Part shown: positions 1 through 8,305 of the stretch, one piece after another
Position numbering within the stretch: the first letter of the stretch is position 1
Layout of the letters: each line of letters opens with the position of its first letter
Assembly (NCBI RefSeq): GCF_000010305.1
Contig: NC_012489.1
Coordinates: 930,001-994,000, forward strand
From: Gemmatimonas aurantiaca T-27
Lineage (GTDB): Bacteria > Gemmatimonadota > Gemmatimonadetes > Gemmatimonadales > Gemmatimonadaceae
Direction of reading: 5' to 3'
Length of the DNA: 64,000 bases
The notes under the pieces: generated by a model
Told to the model about the DNA's origin: nothing
Seen by the model: only the letters and a program-made list of their open reading frames with translations
The model's database searches: none
Made by a program: the position numbers and the translations under genes

Positions 1-878
1 GTGCTGCCGTGACTGGCGTATCCGTGGCAGGTGCCCAGGGTACCGGTCAGACGGTGGGAGCGACGAAGGGGCACAGCCGCGAGGCGGTACGTCTCATGGT
101 GCGCCCCCGCGTCGGCGACACGCTCTGGATGCAAATCGAGCAGTCGGTCGAACTCCGCCCTCGTCGCGGGACCAATCCTCGCAGCAGCGGCACGACACCC
201 GACTACGGGCCGCGCGCCGACCGTCCACCTGGGCAGGTCACGCGGCTGTCGCTGTTCGCGCACTCGCTCGTCGAGGCCAGCGATCTGTCCGAGACCGTCT
301 TGCTGGCGACCAGTGATTCCATGACACTGGCTTTTGGGGCCGGCGGGGAGTTCGGTGCGCCGCGGCGGCAGACCATCAGCGACGATGCCCGGCAGGTCCG
401 TGTCCGCGTTCGGCCTGACGGTTCCATGCGTATCCACGATCCACCACCCACCGCCGTCTCCCTGGGGGCCACGCTGGCATCGGTGCCAGGGTTGCTTCCG
501 GAGGCACCCATCAGCGTCGGCAGTGAATGGACCCGGGAGATGACACTCCCCACTCTGCCGGTGGGTGGCTTTCGTGCGGCCGGGGTCGTGCAGGTGCGAT
601 TGCGTCTCGACTCGCTGGCCCGCAACGGTCGGGACGCCTGGGTGTCGTTGTCCGGCGTGTTGCGCCGCAGTGGTGCCGCTTCCGATTGGCCCCCGGGCGC
701 GTCGGTGGTCACGGCCGGTACCATCAGTGGATTCATGCAGGTGGATCGGCAGCGGGCCTGGATCGTGAAGGCCTATACCGAGCTGGAAGTGTCGAGCGAC
801 CTGGCGCCGGGAACCGGGGTCACGGGACCCGCGCGGACACTCGATATGCGCATCGTGCAGCAAGTGCGTGTGTGGTAG
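1..878 (+). CDS. Secreted protein of unknown function, 5'-truncated by the window edge
   Basis: The frame is open to the first base, and the first residues (AAVTGVSVAGAQG) look like the hydrophobic end and cleavage region of a signal peptide. The true start therefore probably lies before the window, and the GTG at 9 is only the first start-like codon inside it. About 290 residues are visible, mostly beta-type sequence (for example VGDTLWMQIEQSVE and SGFMQVDRQRAWIVKAYTELEV) without cysteines or membrane segments. I do not recognise a family with confidence. The gene ends 38 bases before sbcD on the same strand. Confidence 0.6.
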   Translation, partial: AAVTGVSVAGAQGTGQTVGATKGHSREAVRLMVRPRVGDTLWMQIEQSVELRPRRGTNPRSSGTTPDYGPRADRPPGQVTRLSLFAHSLVEASDLSETVLLATSDSMTLAFGAGGEFGAPRRQTISDDARQVRVRVRPDGSMRIHDPPPTAVSLGATLASVPGLLPEAPISVGSEWTREMTLPTLPVGGFRAAGVVQVRLRLDSLARNGRDAWVSLSGVLRRSGAASDWPPGASVVTAGTISGFMQVDRQRAWIVKAYTELEVSSDLAPGTGVTGPARTLDMRIVQQVRVW

Positions 879-916
879 GCGTCATCCGTCCGAGCGCATG
901 CCGTTAGCTTAGGCGC

Positions 917-2110
917 ATGCGCCTTGTGCACCTCGCCGATCTTCATCTGGGGTTTCGCCAGTATCAGCGTTTGACCGCTGCTGGTGTGAACCAGCGCGAA
1001 GCCGATGTCGAGAGCACCATTCAACGCGCGGCTGCCCAGATCACCGCGCTGGCGCCCGATGTGATCGTGATTGGTGGCGATGTGTTTCACACGGTCAGGC
1101 CGTCCAATCCCGCCATCCTGCATGCGTTCCGGGTTCTGCTGGAATGGCGGACGCAACTGCCGCACACAAAGATCGTGATGGTGGCCGGCAATCACGATGC
1201 GCCACGCACCTCGGAAACGGGCTGCATTCTGGGACTGTTTCGCGAGATCGGTGTGCACGTGGCCGACGCCGACGCCGAGCAGTTCACGTTCCCGGAATTG
1301 TCGCTCGCGGTGCTGGCCGTGCCCGACGTGCCGGGCATCGTGCGACCCTCGCTCGTGCCACCCGAAGGTTTTCGCCATCGGGTGTTGCTGATGCACGGCG
1401 AAGTGGCCGGCATGCTCCCTGCCCACATGGCGAGTCCGGAACGGGCCGCCCTCGAGATCCCGATCGACGCCCTGCATGTCGATCAATGGTCGTACATCGC
1501 GCTTGGACACTACCACGTCTACCGCGAAGTCGCGCCACGCGCCTACTACAGCGGCTCCATCGACTACACCAGCAGCAATCCCTGGGGAGAGCTGCAGGAA
1601 GAGCGCGAACATCGCGTGCCCGGCAAGGGGTTCATCGAACATGACCTTGTCTCCGGCGCGCATCGGTTTCATCCGGTGATGCCCGCCCGGGCGCTTCGCG
1701 ATCTGACACCGATCGATGCCACCGGCATGAGCGCTGCCGATCTGGATGGGGCGATCCGGGCCCGCGTGGAAACCGCTCCGGGCGGGATCGATCAGTGTGT
1801 GGTGCGACTCACGGTACACAATGCCCCGCGCCACATCGTCCGTGAGCTCGATCATGCGGCGCTGCGGGAGTTCCGGAAGCGCGCCATGCACTTTCAACTC
1901 GATACGCATCGCCCCACGCCCATCGCGCATCGCGTGGCGGGCGGCGCCGCGATACGTCGGGCCACGCTGGCCGATGTGGTCGCCGATCGACTGCGTGAAC
2001 GCGTGTTGACCTCCGGCATTGAACGGGACGCGCTGGTGTCGCTCGGCTTGCACTATCTGCAGCAGGCGGAACAAGCGGCGATGGCGGCCCTGCCAACGGT
2101 GGACGGCTGA
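917..2110 (+). CDS. sbcD: Exonuclease SbcD (Mre11-type metallophosphatase)
   Basis: This is the nuclease subunit of the SbcCD complex, which opens hairpins and trims blocked DNA ends during repair. All metallophosphoesterase motifs are present in order: LADLHLG at residues 6-12, a GGDVFH motif near residue 53, GNHDAP near 93, LMHGE near 158 and LGHYHV near 195, which together bind two metal ions. The 397-residue length is normal. It lies 3 bases upstream of sbcC, so the two are co-transcribed and probably made in fixed ratio. There is no clear Shine-Dalgarno before the ATG. A TAGCTT element at 905-910 sits 6 bases upstream, so the mRNA may be leaderless. Confidence 0.95.
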   Translation: MRLVHLADLHLGFRQYQRLTAAGVNQREADVESTIQRAAAQITALAPDVIVIGGDVFHTVRPSNPAILHAFRVLLEWRTQLPHTKIVMVAGNHDAPRTSETGCILGLFREIGVHVADADAEQFTFPELSLAVLAVPDVPGIVRPSLVPPEGFRHRVLLMHGEVAGMLPAHMASPERAALEIPIDALHVDQWSYIALGHYHVYREVAPRAYYSGSIDYTSSNPWGELQEEREHRVPGKGFIEHDLVSGAHRFHPVMPARALRDLTPIDATGMSAADLDGAIRARVETAPGGIDQCVVRLTVHNAPRHIVRELDHAALREFRKRAMHFQLDTHRPTPIAHRVAGGAAIRRATLADVVADRLRERVLTSGIERDALVSLGLHYLQQAEQAAMAALPTVDG

Positions 2111-2113
2111 TCC

Positions 2114-4516
2114 GTGCGCCTCCATTCGCTGCATCTCGTCAATTTTCGTCAGCACGCCGACACACGCATCGACTTTGCTCTGGGACTGACCGGCATCATC
2201 GGTCCGAACGGTTCCGGCAAGAGCACCATTCTCGAGGCCATTGCCTGGTCACTCTATGGCAACAGCGCCGCGCGTGGCAACAAGGACTCCATCCGGCGTC
2301 TGAGTGTGGAGGATGTCCGGGCACCGGTCCGTGTGGAGCTCGTGTTCGAGCTGGCAGGGCATCGGTATCGTGTCGCGCGCTCGCTCTCCGGGGCCGAGTG
2401 TTTCCTCGACGACGCCGAACAGCCCATCGCGAGTACCGTGACGGGGGTGTCCGAGTTCATGCAGCGCCGACTCGGCATGACGCGCAGCGAGTTCTTTCAC
2501 ACCTACTTCACGGGGCAAAAAGAACTCGACGTCATGAGCGCGTTGGGGCCGGCGGAGCGCGCGCGGTTTCTTTCGCGGGTCCTCGGGTACGATCGCATCA
2601 GCGGTGCGCAGGAGTTTGTGCGCGAGCGTCGCCGGACACTGGCCGCCGAGATCAACGGGCTCCGACAGGGCATGTCCGATCCGGAGGCCATCTGGCGCGC
2701 GGTCAGTGATGCCGAAGCGCGCCTCGCCATGGCGACCGTGCGTGCGAGCGAAGCCGAACAACAGCGGCAGGTCGCCGTGGCCCTGTTGGAGACCCTCGTG
2801 CCGCAGTGGCGTGATGTGCAGGCGCAGCGTGAACGACTGCAGTTGCTGCAAGCGGAGTGTCGTGTCACCGAAGGGGAGTTGCTGGCGCGTGTGCGCGATG
2901 CGGAGCGACTGACCCGTGAGCTCGACAGCGTGGCGCAGGCCCAACGCACGCTCGAGCCACTGCGTGCCGAAGCGGCGGACCTGCGTGAAGTGCCGCAGGC
3001 GCTCGAAGCGATGGAACAGCTAGCGGCGGCCGACGTGCGACGCCAGGGCTGGCTGGAGCGGGTTCAGCAGACGGCGGACGAAGATGCACGACTGGCCGAA
3101 CGGGCCGCGCGTCTCGAGCAGGCTCCCACGCTCGAACAGGATGCGTTGGCGCATCTGGGGACACTGCGCGAGCAGTTGGCCGATGTCGAACGCCTCGTCG
3201 ATGAACAGCGCACGGCGTGGGCGCGCGATCGCCAGGAGGCCGAGACACGACTCGAAGCGCTCCGCACGCAGTACACGGAGCTGTCAGACCAACGGACCAC
3301 CCTTGAAGGATTGGGCGCCGAAAGTCCGTGTCCCACCTGCGGTCGGCCGCTTGGTGAGAGCTTCCAGGGTGTGCTCGATACCGTGTGCGATCAGTTGGAG
3401 ACCGTGCGCCTCGACGGCAACTACTATCGGCAGCGCGTGGCGCAGCTCTCGACTTTGCCGGCCAGTGTGGAAGCGCAGGAAGAGGCGCGCCGACAGCTAC
3501 AGGCCGATGTCCAGAATGGTGATCGGCGATTGCAGCGCATACAGGCCGCTATCGCCGAGTCGGGTGCGCTCGGCGTGCAACGGGCGAAGCTCGCCGAACG
3601 CCTGACCGAAGCCACCAAGGCACTCTCCGAGTTGCCAACGGGATATGAGGCCGCGCGCCACAGTGCCCTGAAGCGTGACCTCGCGCGTGCGCAGGAGCTG
3701 GAAACGCGCATGGCCCGCATCGGGGCGCAGATCGAGCGGGAGCCGGAGCTTCGCTCGGATCAGCGGCGCTCGATGACGACGCAGGAACAGTTGCGTGGAC
3801 GCCTGAAGGAGCTCGAACAGCAGTTGACGGCTGTGGCGGCGGGTGACACCGACTTCGCCAGCATGCGCGAAGGATATGAACGGGCCGAAGCCACGGCACG
3901 GCAAGCCGAACTCGATGCGTTGTCCGCGCGTGGAGAGTCGGAGCGTGCCCGTGCGTCACTCGATAGTGCGGAGCAGGGACGTCGTGAGCTGGCCCGTCGA
4001 CAGGAAGCACTGGAAGGACTCGAACGGGACCGACGGTTGCATGATGAGCTGGACCGGGCTTTCACCGATATCCGCACGGATCTCAATGTGCAGTTGCGCC
4101 CGGAGCTTGCAGACATTGCATCGGGATTTCTCGCCGAGCTGACCGATGGTCGCTACAAGTCGCTGGAGTTCGACGAGGACTATCGCCTGCTGGTGCTCGA
4201 AGACGAGGTGCGCAAGCCGGTGATTTCCGGCGGCGAGGAGGACCTCTGCAACCTGGTGTTGCGCCTCGCGATCTCCCAGATGATCGCCGACCGGACGGGA
4301 CAGGCGTTCTCGTTGCTCATTCTCGACGAAGTTTTCGGATCACTCGACGAAAACCGTCGCACCAATGTGGTGGAGTTACTGCGGCACCTGCACGACCGGT
4401 TTGAGCAGGTCATCGTCATCACCCATATCGAACAGGTGCGTGACGGACTCGATCAGGTCGTGCAGGTGCAATTCGATGAAGCGCGCCGCGTCAGTGTGAC
4501 GACCGCGGCGCGTTGA
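2114..4516 (+). CDS. sbcC: SbcC, Rad50-type ATPase of the SbcCD nuclease
   Basis: This is the SMC-like ATPase partner of SbcD. Walker A is GPNGSGKST at residues 30-38. A long charged coiled coil runs from about 170 to 650 and is interrupted by the zinc hook CPTCGRPL (C406 and C409), where two complexes join. The ABC signature ISGGEED lies near residue 704, and Walker B is LLILDEVFGSLDE with D738 and E739. The 800-residue length is shorter than E. coli SbcC but usual for many bacteria. The start is GTG, 3 bases after the sbcD stop. The convergent PEP-CTERM gene ends 3 bases beyond the sbcC stop. Confidence 0.95.
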   Translation: MRLHSLHLVNFRQHADTRIDFALGLTGIIGPNGSGKSTILEAIAWSLYGNSAARGNKDSIRRLSVEDVRAPVRVELVFELAGHRYRVARSLSGAECFLDDAEQPIASTVTGVSEFMQRRLGMTRSEFFHTYFTGQKELDVMSALGPAERARFLSRVLGYDRISGAQEFVRERRRTLAAEINGLRQGMSDPEAIWRAVSDAEARLAMATVRASEAEQQRQVAVALLETLVPQWRDVQAQRERLQLLQAECRVTEGELLARVRDAERLTRELDSVAQAQRTLEPLRAEAADLREVPQALEAMEQLAAADVRRQGWLERVQQTADEDARLAERAARLEQAPTLEQDALAHLGTLREQLADVERLVDEQRTAWARDRQEAETRLEALRTQYTELSDQRTTLEGLGAESPCPTCGRPLGESFQGVLDTVCDQLETVRLDGNYYRQRVAQLSTLPASVEAQEEARRQLQADVQNGDRRLQRIQAAIAESGALGVQRAKLAERLTEATKALSELPTGYEAARHSALKRDLARAQELETRMARIGAQIEREPELRSDQRRSMTTQEQLRGRLKELEQQLTAVAAGDTDFASMREGYERAEATARQAELDALSARGESERARASLDSAEQGRRELARRQEALEGLERDRRLHDELDRAFTDIRTDLNVQLRPELADIASGFLAELTDGRYKSLEFDEDYRLLVLEDEVRKPVISGGEEDLCNLVLRLAISQMIADRTGQAFSLLILDEVFGSLDENRRTNVVELLRHLHDRFEQVIVITHIEQVRDGLDQVVQVQFDEARRVSVTTAAR

Positions 4517-4519
4517 GAC

Positions 4520-5380
4520 TCAGGAGTTCTTGCGGCGACGCGCGGCGGCCCACAGGCCCGCGAGGCCAGCGGCCATCAGGGCGTAGGTGCTCGGCTCCGG
4601 CACCGTGGTGTTGGAACCGCCCGGCGTGGTGATCTGGAACATGATGTCGTTGTAGTCCCAGTCGCTCTTGTACGTCGTGGGGGTGCTCCACGTCTCGCAC
4701 TGGTTCTTCTTGTTCTTCTTGTACTTGAGGCAGGTCTTCGCTTCCGTGAAGTCCCGCGTGTCCTCGAGGCCGAGGATGTAGTGGGAATCCGTCCCGTAGT
4801 TCAGCGTGCTGCCGGAGAACGTGCCGCCGTTGTCGAACGCGAAGAGCGCGAACTGCTTGTCGCTGCTGTTGTTGGAGTAGGCGATGCTGCCGTCCACCAA
4901 CTGGACCCACAGGCCCCACACCGATTCGAACGTGACCGTCACGCCGCCGCTGAGGTCCGTGAGATTCAGGTCCGTACGCGTCACGCCGCTGGGGCTCGAC
5001 GTGTAATATCCCCACGACGTGTTCTGGCCTGCGATATCGCCGCCGAACTTGGCGCCGGGGAGCAGCGAGAACGTGTAGGTGCCCTCGGCAAACGCAAACT
5101 TCTGGCTGCCACCGCTGCCGTTGTTCAGGTAGTGGGTCGGATTGTCGCCGTTGTACGGAAGCCAGCCACTCGGGCGCTGGTTCTGGCAGGCGTTGCCGGC
5201 CGAACCCGCCGTGCCGTTCAGGACGTAACCGACGTTGCAGCGCTTGCCATCGGTGGACTGCTGATCCCAGAACTGGCCACCGTTGTTGGCCGGTGTGACG
5301 TTGCTGCTCCAGGACTGGGCAGACGCCAGCGCGGGTGACATGATGAAGGTGGCTGCGACAGCCAGACGAACGAGACGCAT
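4520..5380 (-). CDS. PEP-CTERM sorting domain protein
   Basis: This is an exported protein of 286 residues. It starts with a signal peptide (MRLVRLAVAATFIMSPALASAQ) and ends with a PEP-CTERM tail: VPEPSTYALMAAGL, a hydrophobic helix, then RRRKNS. In this family the tail is recognised by an exosortase and the protein is processed at the inner membrane for surface or extracellular-matrix use. The middle is rich in Asn, Gly, Ser, Thr and Tyr. It has several cysteines and a repeated Lys/Asn stretch (KYKKNKKNQCETW). The ATG at 5380 was chosen over the longer frame because it begins the signal peptide and has GGAG upstream. No exosortase gene is in the window. Confidence 0.88.
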   Translation of the reverse strand: MRLVRLAVAATFIMSPALASAQSWSSNVTPANNGGQFWDQQSTDGKRCNVGYVLNGTAGSAGNACQNQRPSGWLPYNGDNPTHYLNNGSGGSQKFAFAEGTYTFSLLPGAKFGGDIAGQNTSWGYYTSSPSGVTRTDLNLTDLSGGVTVTFESVWGLWVQLVDGSIAYSNNSSDKQFALFAFDNGGTFSGSTLNYGTDSHYILGLEDTRDFTEAKTCLKYKKNKKNQCETWSTPTTYKSDWDYNDIMFQITTPGGSNTTVPEPSTYALMAAGLAGLWAAARRRKNS

Positions 5381-5577
5381 TGGAACTCCAAGGAGGGTGT
5401 ACCGGTTGTGGCAAGCAAGTGGCATGCCATATGGCCGGGTTCGGCTGCGTCCTCGCAAGTCGTTGAGGGGAAACCAGTTGGCTTTTGGTCTTATGGTCGA
5501 GCTCGTGGAGCTGTTGTGCAAATCCCTCACGCGACGTTCACGTTCACTACGGCATTTTGCATGACTGCCCAGAAACC

Positions 5578-6558
5578 ATGACCAGCGTCAGTCCCGGTTC
5601 TCCACGTCCCTCACGTGCCGTCCGAGGTCCGGACGTCGCGACCATCGACGACATTCCGCAGCTCAATGAGGTGTTCGCCGAGGCGTTCACGGAGCGCTAC
5701 CGGAAGGACGGGATGGCGGGGGTCCGGGTGCCGCCTCTGAGCCAGGCCATCTGGCGTTACGCGATCGAGGACGCCGGTGACGGTGCCCTGTGCTGGCGCG
5801 ACGGAACGGGGCGCATCATCGCGTTCAACATGGTCCATCAGTCCGGAAGCGAAGGCTGGATGGGACCACTGTGTGTCTCCCCGGGCCACCAGGGTTCCGG
5901 ACTGGGCAAGATCATGGTGCAGACCGGCATGCAGTGGCTTCGGCAGCGCGCCGCGTCGGTGATCGGTCTCGAGACGATGCCACGCACCATGGAGAACATC
6001 GGCTTCTATTCCAATCTCGGGTTTGTGCCGGGACACCTCACGGTCACGTTGACGTTGGACGCGACCTCCTCCGACGTGACGCCGCAACTGCTTTCGCGAT
6101 GTGCCTCGCAGCAGAAGCCGGCGGTGATGGAGGCCTGTCTCGCGCTGACCACGCAGGTCATGCCGGGCTATGACTTCACCCGGGAGATTGAGCTCACTGA
6201 CCGGCATGCCATTGGCGATACACTCATTCTCGGTCCGCTCGAAGCGCCACACGGTTTTGCGCTCTGTCATTCGGCGCCTCTGGTGGAAGGGCGCACGCGG
6301 GACGAACTCCGGGTCTTGAAACTGGTGGTGTCGCGTCAGGCGCACCTACCGCCATTGATCGGGGCACTCACCGATCTGGCCCGCCGCACCGGCACCCGCC
6401 GGGTGGCTATTCGTCTGCAGGGCGACTACACGGAGGCGTATCGCACCCTGATTGCGTTGGGCGCACGCGTGCGCTGGACCGACTTGCGCATGAGTGTCTT
6501 CGGGTGGAGCGAACTGCCTCCCGCCGAAGGCATGGTGCTGTCGAACTGGGAAATCTGA
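5578..6558 (+). CDS. Tandem GNAT-fold acetyltransferase
   Basis: This protein of 326 residues carries a GNAT N-acetyltransferase domain in its first half. The acetyl-CoA binding motif is HQGSGLGK inside the segment that begins VSPGHQGSG, preceded by the usual strand GPLCVSP. The second half (from about residue 180) looks like a second, degenerate GNAT unit, with conserved strands but no clear pyrophosphate-binding loop. The substrate cannot be told from sequence. The ATG at 5578 was preferred to the frame opening at 5485 because the upstream residues are low-complexity and Cys/Trp-rich, and homology-like sequence begins after it. Confidence 0.82.
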   Translation: MTSVSPGSPRPSRAVRGPDVATIDDIPQLNEVFAEAFTERYRKDGMAGVRVPPLSQAIWRYAIEDAGDGALCWRDGTGRIIAFNMVHQSGSEGWMGPLCVSPGHQGSGLGKIMVQTGMQWLRQRAASVIGLETMPRTMENIGFYSNLGFVPGHLTVTLTLDATSSDVTPQLLSRCASQQKPAVMEACLALTTQVMPGYDFTREIELTDRHAIGDTLILGPLEAPHGFALCHSAPLVEGRTRDELRVLKLVVSRQAHLPPLIGALTDLARRTGTRRVAIRLQGDYTEAYRTLIALGARVRWTDLRMSVFGWSELPPAEGMVLSNWEI

Positions 6559-6593
6559 CGCCGCGTGGGTGTGCCGGACTACGGCTTGCCGAG

Positions 6594-6767
6594 CTACGGC
6601 TTGCCGCTGCGTGGACCGCTTGGTGTGTCGCGCACGACGATGCGCCAGATGATGACGAAGACACCCGCCGTCAACAGCAGATGTACGACACCCGGGGCAT
6701 CCGTGGCGAGCGTCAGCCCGCCCCAGGCGAGCAGCATCGCGATTCCAGCGGCAAGGTAGAGATCCAT
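6594..6767 (-). CDS. Small membrane protein, DUF5670/lmo0937-like
   Basis: This is a 57-residue protein with two hydrophobic segments (DLYLAAGIAMLLAWGGLTLA and VVHLLLTAGVFVIIWRIVV) and a basic tail. The pattern of two helices with HLLL and an aliphatic second helix resembles the small lmo0937/DUF5670 membrane proteins. The frame extends to 6977, but the upstream part is Arg/Pro-rich and not membrane-like, so the ATG at 6767 was chosen. AGGA lies very close to that ATG, so the start signal is weak. Function unknown. It converges with the acetyltransferase gene. Confidence 0.6.
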   Translation of the reverse strand: MDLYLAAGIAMLLAWGGLTLATDAPGVVHLLLTAGVFVIIWRIVVRDTPSGPRSGKP

Positions 6768-6942
6768 TCCTGAAATGTACTCGCCTGGAGGCACATTTCC
6801 ATGGATGGATCGGGCGCCACCATCGGGGGTATCTGTCACACGTCCGGCTCTCCTTGGATGAGGACGGCGTTGCAGGAAACCGCGAGGGGACTGCATTGCG
6901 CCGGGTGTGTGCCGCCGGTAAGTTTTTGCAGCGTATAGCGGG

Positions 6943-7097
6943 GCGGAGAGACTTACTTCTTGAGCCGATAAGCTCATTGAGAGGGCTCGACAAACGGTGT
7001 GAACGTCATGCCCCAGTGCGGGGAAGGCGGAAGCGCGGTGAGGGTCTCATCCTTTCTACTGGGCTTCAGGAACCCCTCTTCGTTCCCGTGTTTTTCG
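6943..7097 (+). ncRNA. Candidate structured RNA or leader ahead of the pterin genes
   Basis: No convincing gene covers 6768-7235. Part of it can fold. GAGAC at 6948-6952 pairs with GTCTC at 7044-7048. TTGAGCC at 6960-6966 pairs with GGCTCGA at 6984-6990, or alternatively GAGC with GCTC around CGATAA. CCCC at 7011-7014 pairs with GGGG at 7020-7023. A terminator follows at 7098-7131. The 10-mer TGAGCCGATA also occurs in gamma-proteobacterial 6S RNA, but the rest does not clearly match 6S. It could be a small RNA, or a leader or attenuator for the queD-like gene at 7236. I matched no known riboswitch class. Confidence 0.3.
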
Positions 7098-7131
7098 AGG
7101 GCCCCGTCCATGTGGCGGGGCCTTCGTTTTT
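7098..7131 (+). terminator. Rho-independent terminator or attenuator
   Basis: A 9-pair stem (AGGGCCCCG with CGGGGCCTT, including one G-T pair) closes a 9-base loop and is followed by CGTTTTTG. It lies 104 bases before the PTPS gene and after a foldable stretch, so it either ends a small RNA or attenuates the pterin operon. Confidence 0.7.
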
Positions 7132-7235
7132 GTGGCAGGATCGGTCGCACCGTTCGCCTGGTGCCGGGACGTTGCGAGCACTTCCCGTGGGACGGCCACA
7201 CGGGAACTCCACCCTCCTTCCGTCGGTTGAACGGC

Positions 7236-7649
7236 ATGCCCATCGTCACGGTGACGCGTCGTCTGCGCTTCAATGCGGCACACCGCGTCCACAATCCCGC
7301 ACTGTCCGACGCCGACAACACCCGGCTGTTCGGCAAGTGCAACAATCCGAACTGGCACGGACACAACTACACGCTCGATGTCTCCGTGCGTGGGCCGGTG
7401 GCCGAGGACACCGGGTACGTGATCGACCTGGGCGCCCTGCGCGCCATCGTCGAACGCGAGGTGCTCTCGCAGACCGATCATCGCAACTTCAACATCGACG
7501 TCCCCTACATGCAGGGCATCAATCCGACGACGGAGAACATTGTCGTCGCGATGTGGCAGGTGCTCGGGCCCGCGATTGCCCCGGCCACCCTGCAGCGTCT
7601 GCGTCTCTGGGAGACGGAGAACAACTATGTCGACTACTCGGGAGAATGA
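7236..7649 (+). CDS. 6-pyruvoyltetrahydropterin synthase / QueD family
   Basis: A zinc enzyme of 137 residues that acts on 7,8-dihydroneopterin triphosphate, the product of FolE. Zinc ligands are H16, H41 and H43, and the probable catalytic cysteine is C35 in [13 protein letters not shown]. That motif, with [16 protein letters not shown] and [12 protein letters not shown], is closer to animal-type PTPS than to E. coli QueD as I recall them. The product could be 6-pyruvoyl-tetrahydropterin (biopterin route) or 6-carboxy-tetrahydropterin (queuosine route). The ATG at 7236 was chosen because the longer frame from 6999 has an unrelated, Arg/Cys-rich N-terminus. It overlaps folE if folE starts at 7627. 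Confidence 0.88.
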   Translation: MPIVTVTRRLRFNAAHRVHNPALSDADNTRLFGKCNNPNWHGHNYTLDVSVRGPVAEDTGYVIDLGALRAIVEREVLSQTDHRNFNIDVPYMQGINPTTENIVVAMWQVLGPAIAPATLQRLRLWETENNYVDYSGE

Positions 7650-8295
7650 GCACGTGATGCGACGTGAACTCAACGTGGGTGGTGGTGCACATGGCGCCGA
7701 TCCGGACGAATTGCCGATGGCGGGCGAACGGTCGTCCGAGTACGAGACGATGGTCCGCCGGCAACTCGAGCTGATCGGCGAAGATCCGACACGGGATGGC
7801 CTGCTCAAGACACCGGGGCGGGTGGCACGCTCCATGGCATGGTTGACCCGCGGTTACGACCTCGATCCACGCAGCGTCATCGGCGACGCACTGTTCGCCG
7901 AAGACCATGAAAACATGGTGATGGTCCGTGACATCGAGATGTACTCCATGTGTGAACACCACATGCTGCCGTTTTTTGGCAAGGTGCACATCGCCTACAT
8001 CCCGAACGGCAAGATTGTCGGCTTGAGCAAGCTGCCACGCGTGGTGGAGGTGTTTGCCCGTCGCCTGCAGGTGCAGGAGCGTCTGGGCGAGCAGATTGCG
8101 AACGCCATCGTCGACGTGCTGCAGCCGAAGGGTGTGGGTGTGGTCATCGAGGCGGTGCACCTGTGCATGATGATGCGCGGCGTGGAGAAGCAAAATTCGC
8201 GCACCATCACGTCGTCACTGCGTGGACTGTTCCGTGATGATGCGAAGACCCGCAGTGAGTTTCTGCGGCTCGCCTACGCCACGCCCGGCTTCTGA
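7627..8295 (+). CDS. folE: GTP cyclohydrolase I
   Basis: It converts GTP to 7,8-dihydroneopterin triphosphate, the first step to folate, biopterin and queuosine. The protein of 222 residues has the family hallmarks: [17 protein letters not shown], the zinc and active-site segment [30 protein letters not shown], and the second zinc cysteine in HLCMMMRG. The ATG at 7627 has GGAG 7 bases upstream and overlaps the PTPS gene by 23 bases. ATG at 7657, just after the PTPS stop, is an alternative start (212 residues). The tight coupling suggests one pterin operon with the genes on either side. Confidence 0.95.
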   Translation: MSTTRENEHVMRRELNVGGGAHGADPDELPMAGERSSEYETMVRRQLELIGEDPTRDGLLKTPGRVARSMAWLTRGYDLDPRSVIGDALFAEDHENMVMVRDIEMYSMCEHHMLPFFGKVHIAYIPNGKIVGLSKLPRVVEVFARRLQVQERLGEQIANAIVDVLQPKGVGVVIEAVHLCMMMRGVEKQNSRTITSSLRGLFRDDAKTRSEFLRLAYATPGF

Positions 8296-8305
8296 TCGCA
8301 CGCCC

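Noticed and set aside
773-2155. Long open frame on the minus strand across sbcD (460 residues)
   Set aside because: It is His/Arg/Gly-rich without recognisable domains and lies opposite a clear SbcD gene; high-GC coding DNA gives such shadow frames.
6960-6970. GCCGATAA as a flagellar (sigma-28) promoter before the pterin genes
   Set aside because: No -35 match lies 11 bases upstream, and the element sits inside a GAGC/GCTC hairpin.
6999-7235. Upstream extension of the PTPS-family gene
   Set aside because: It would add 79 Arg/Cys-rich residues and read through the terminator hairpin; the family start is at 7236.
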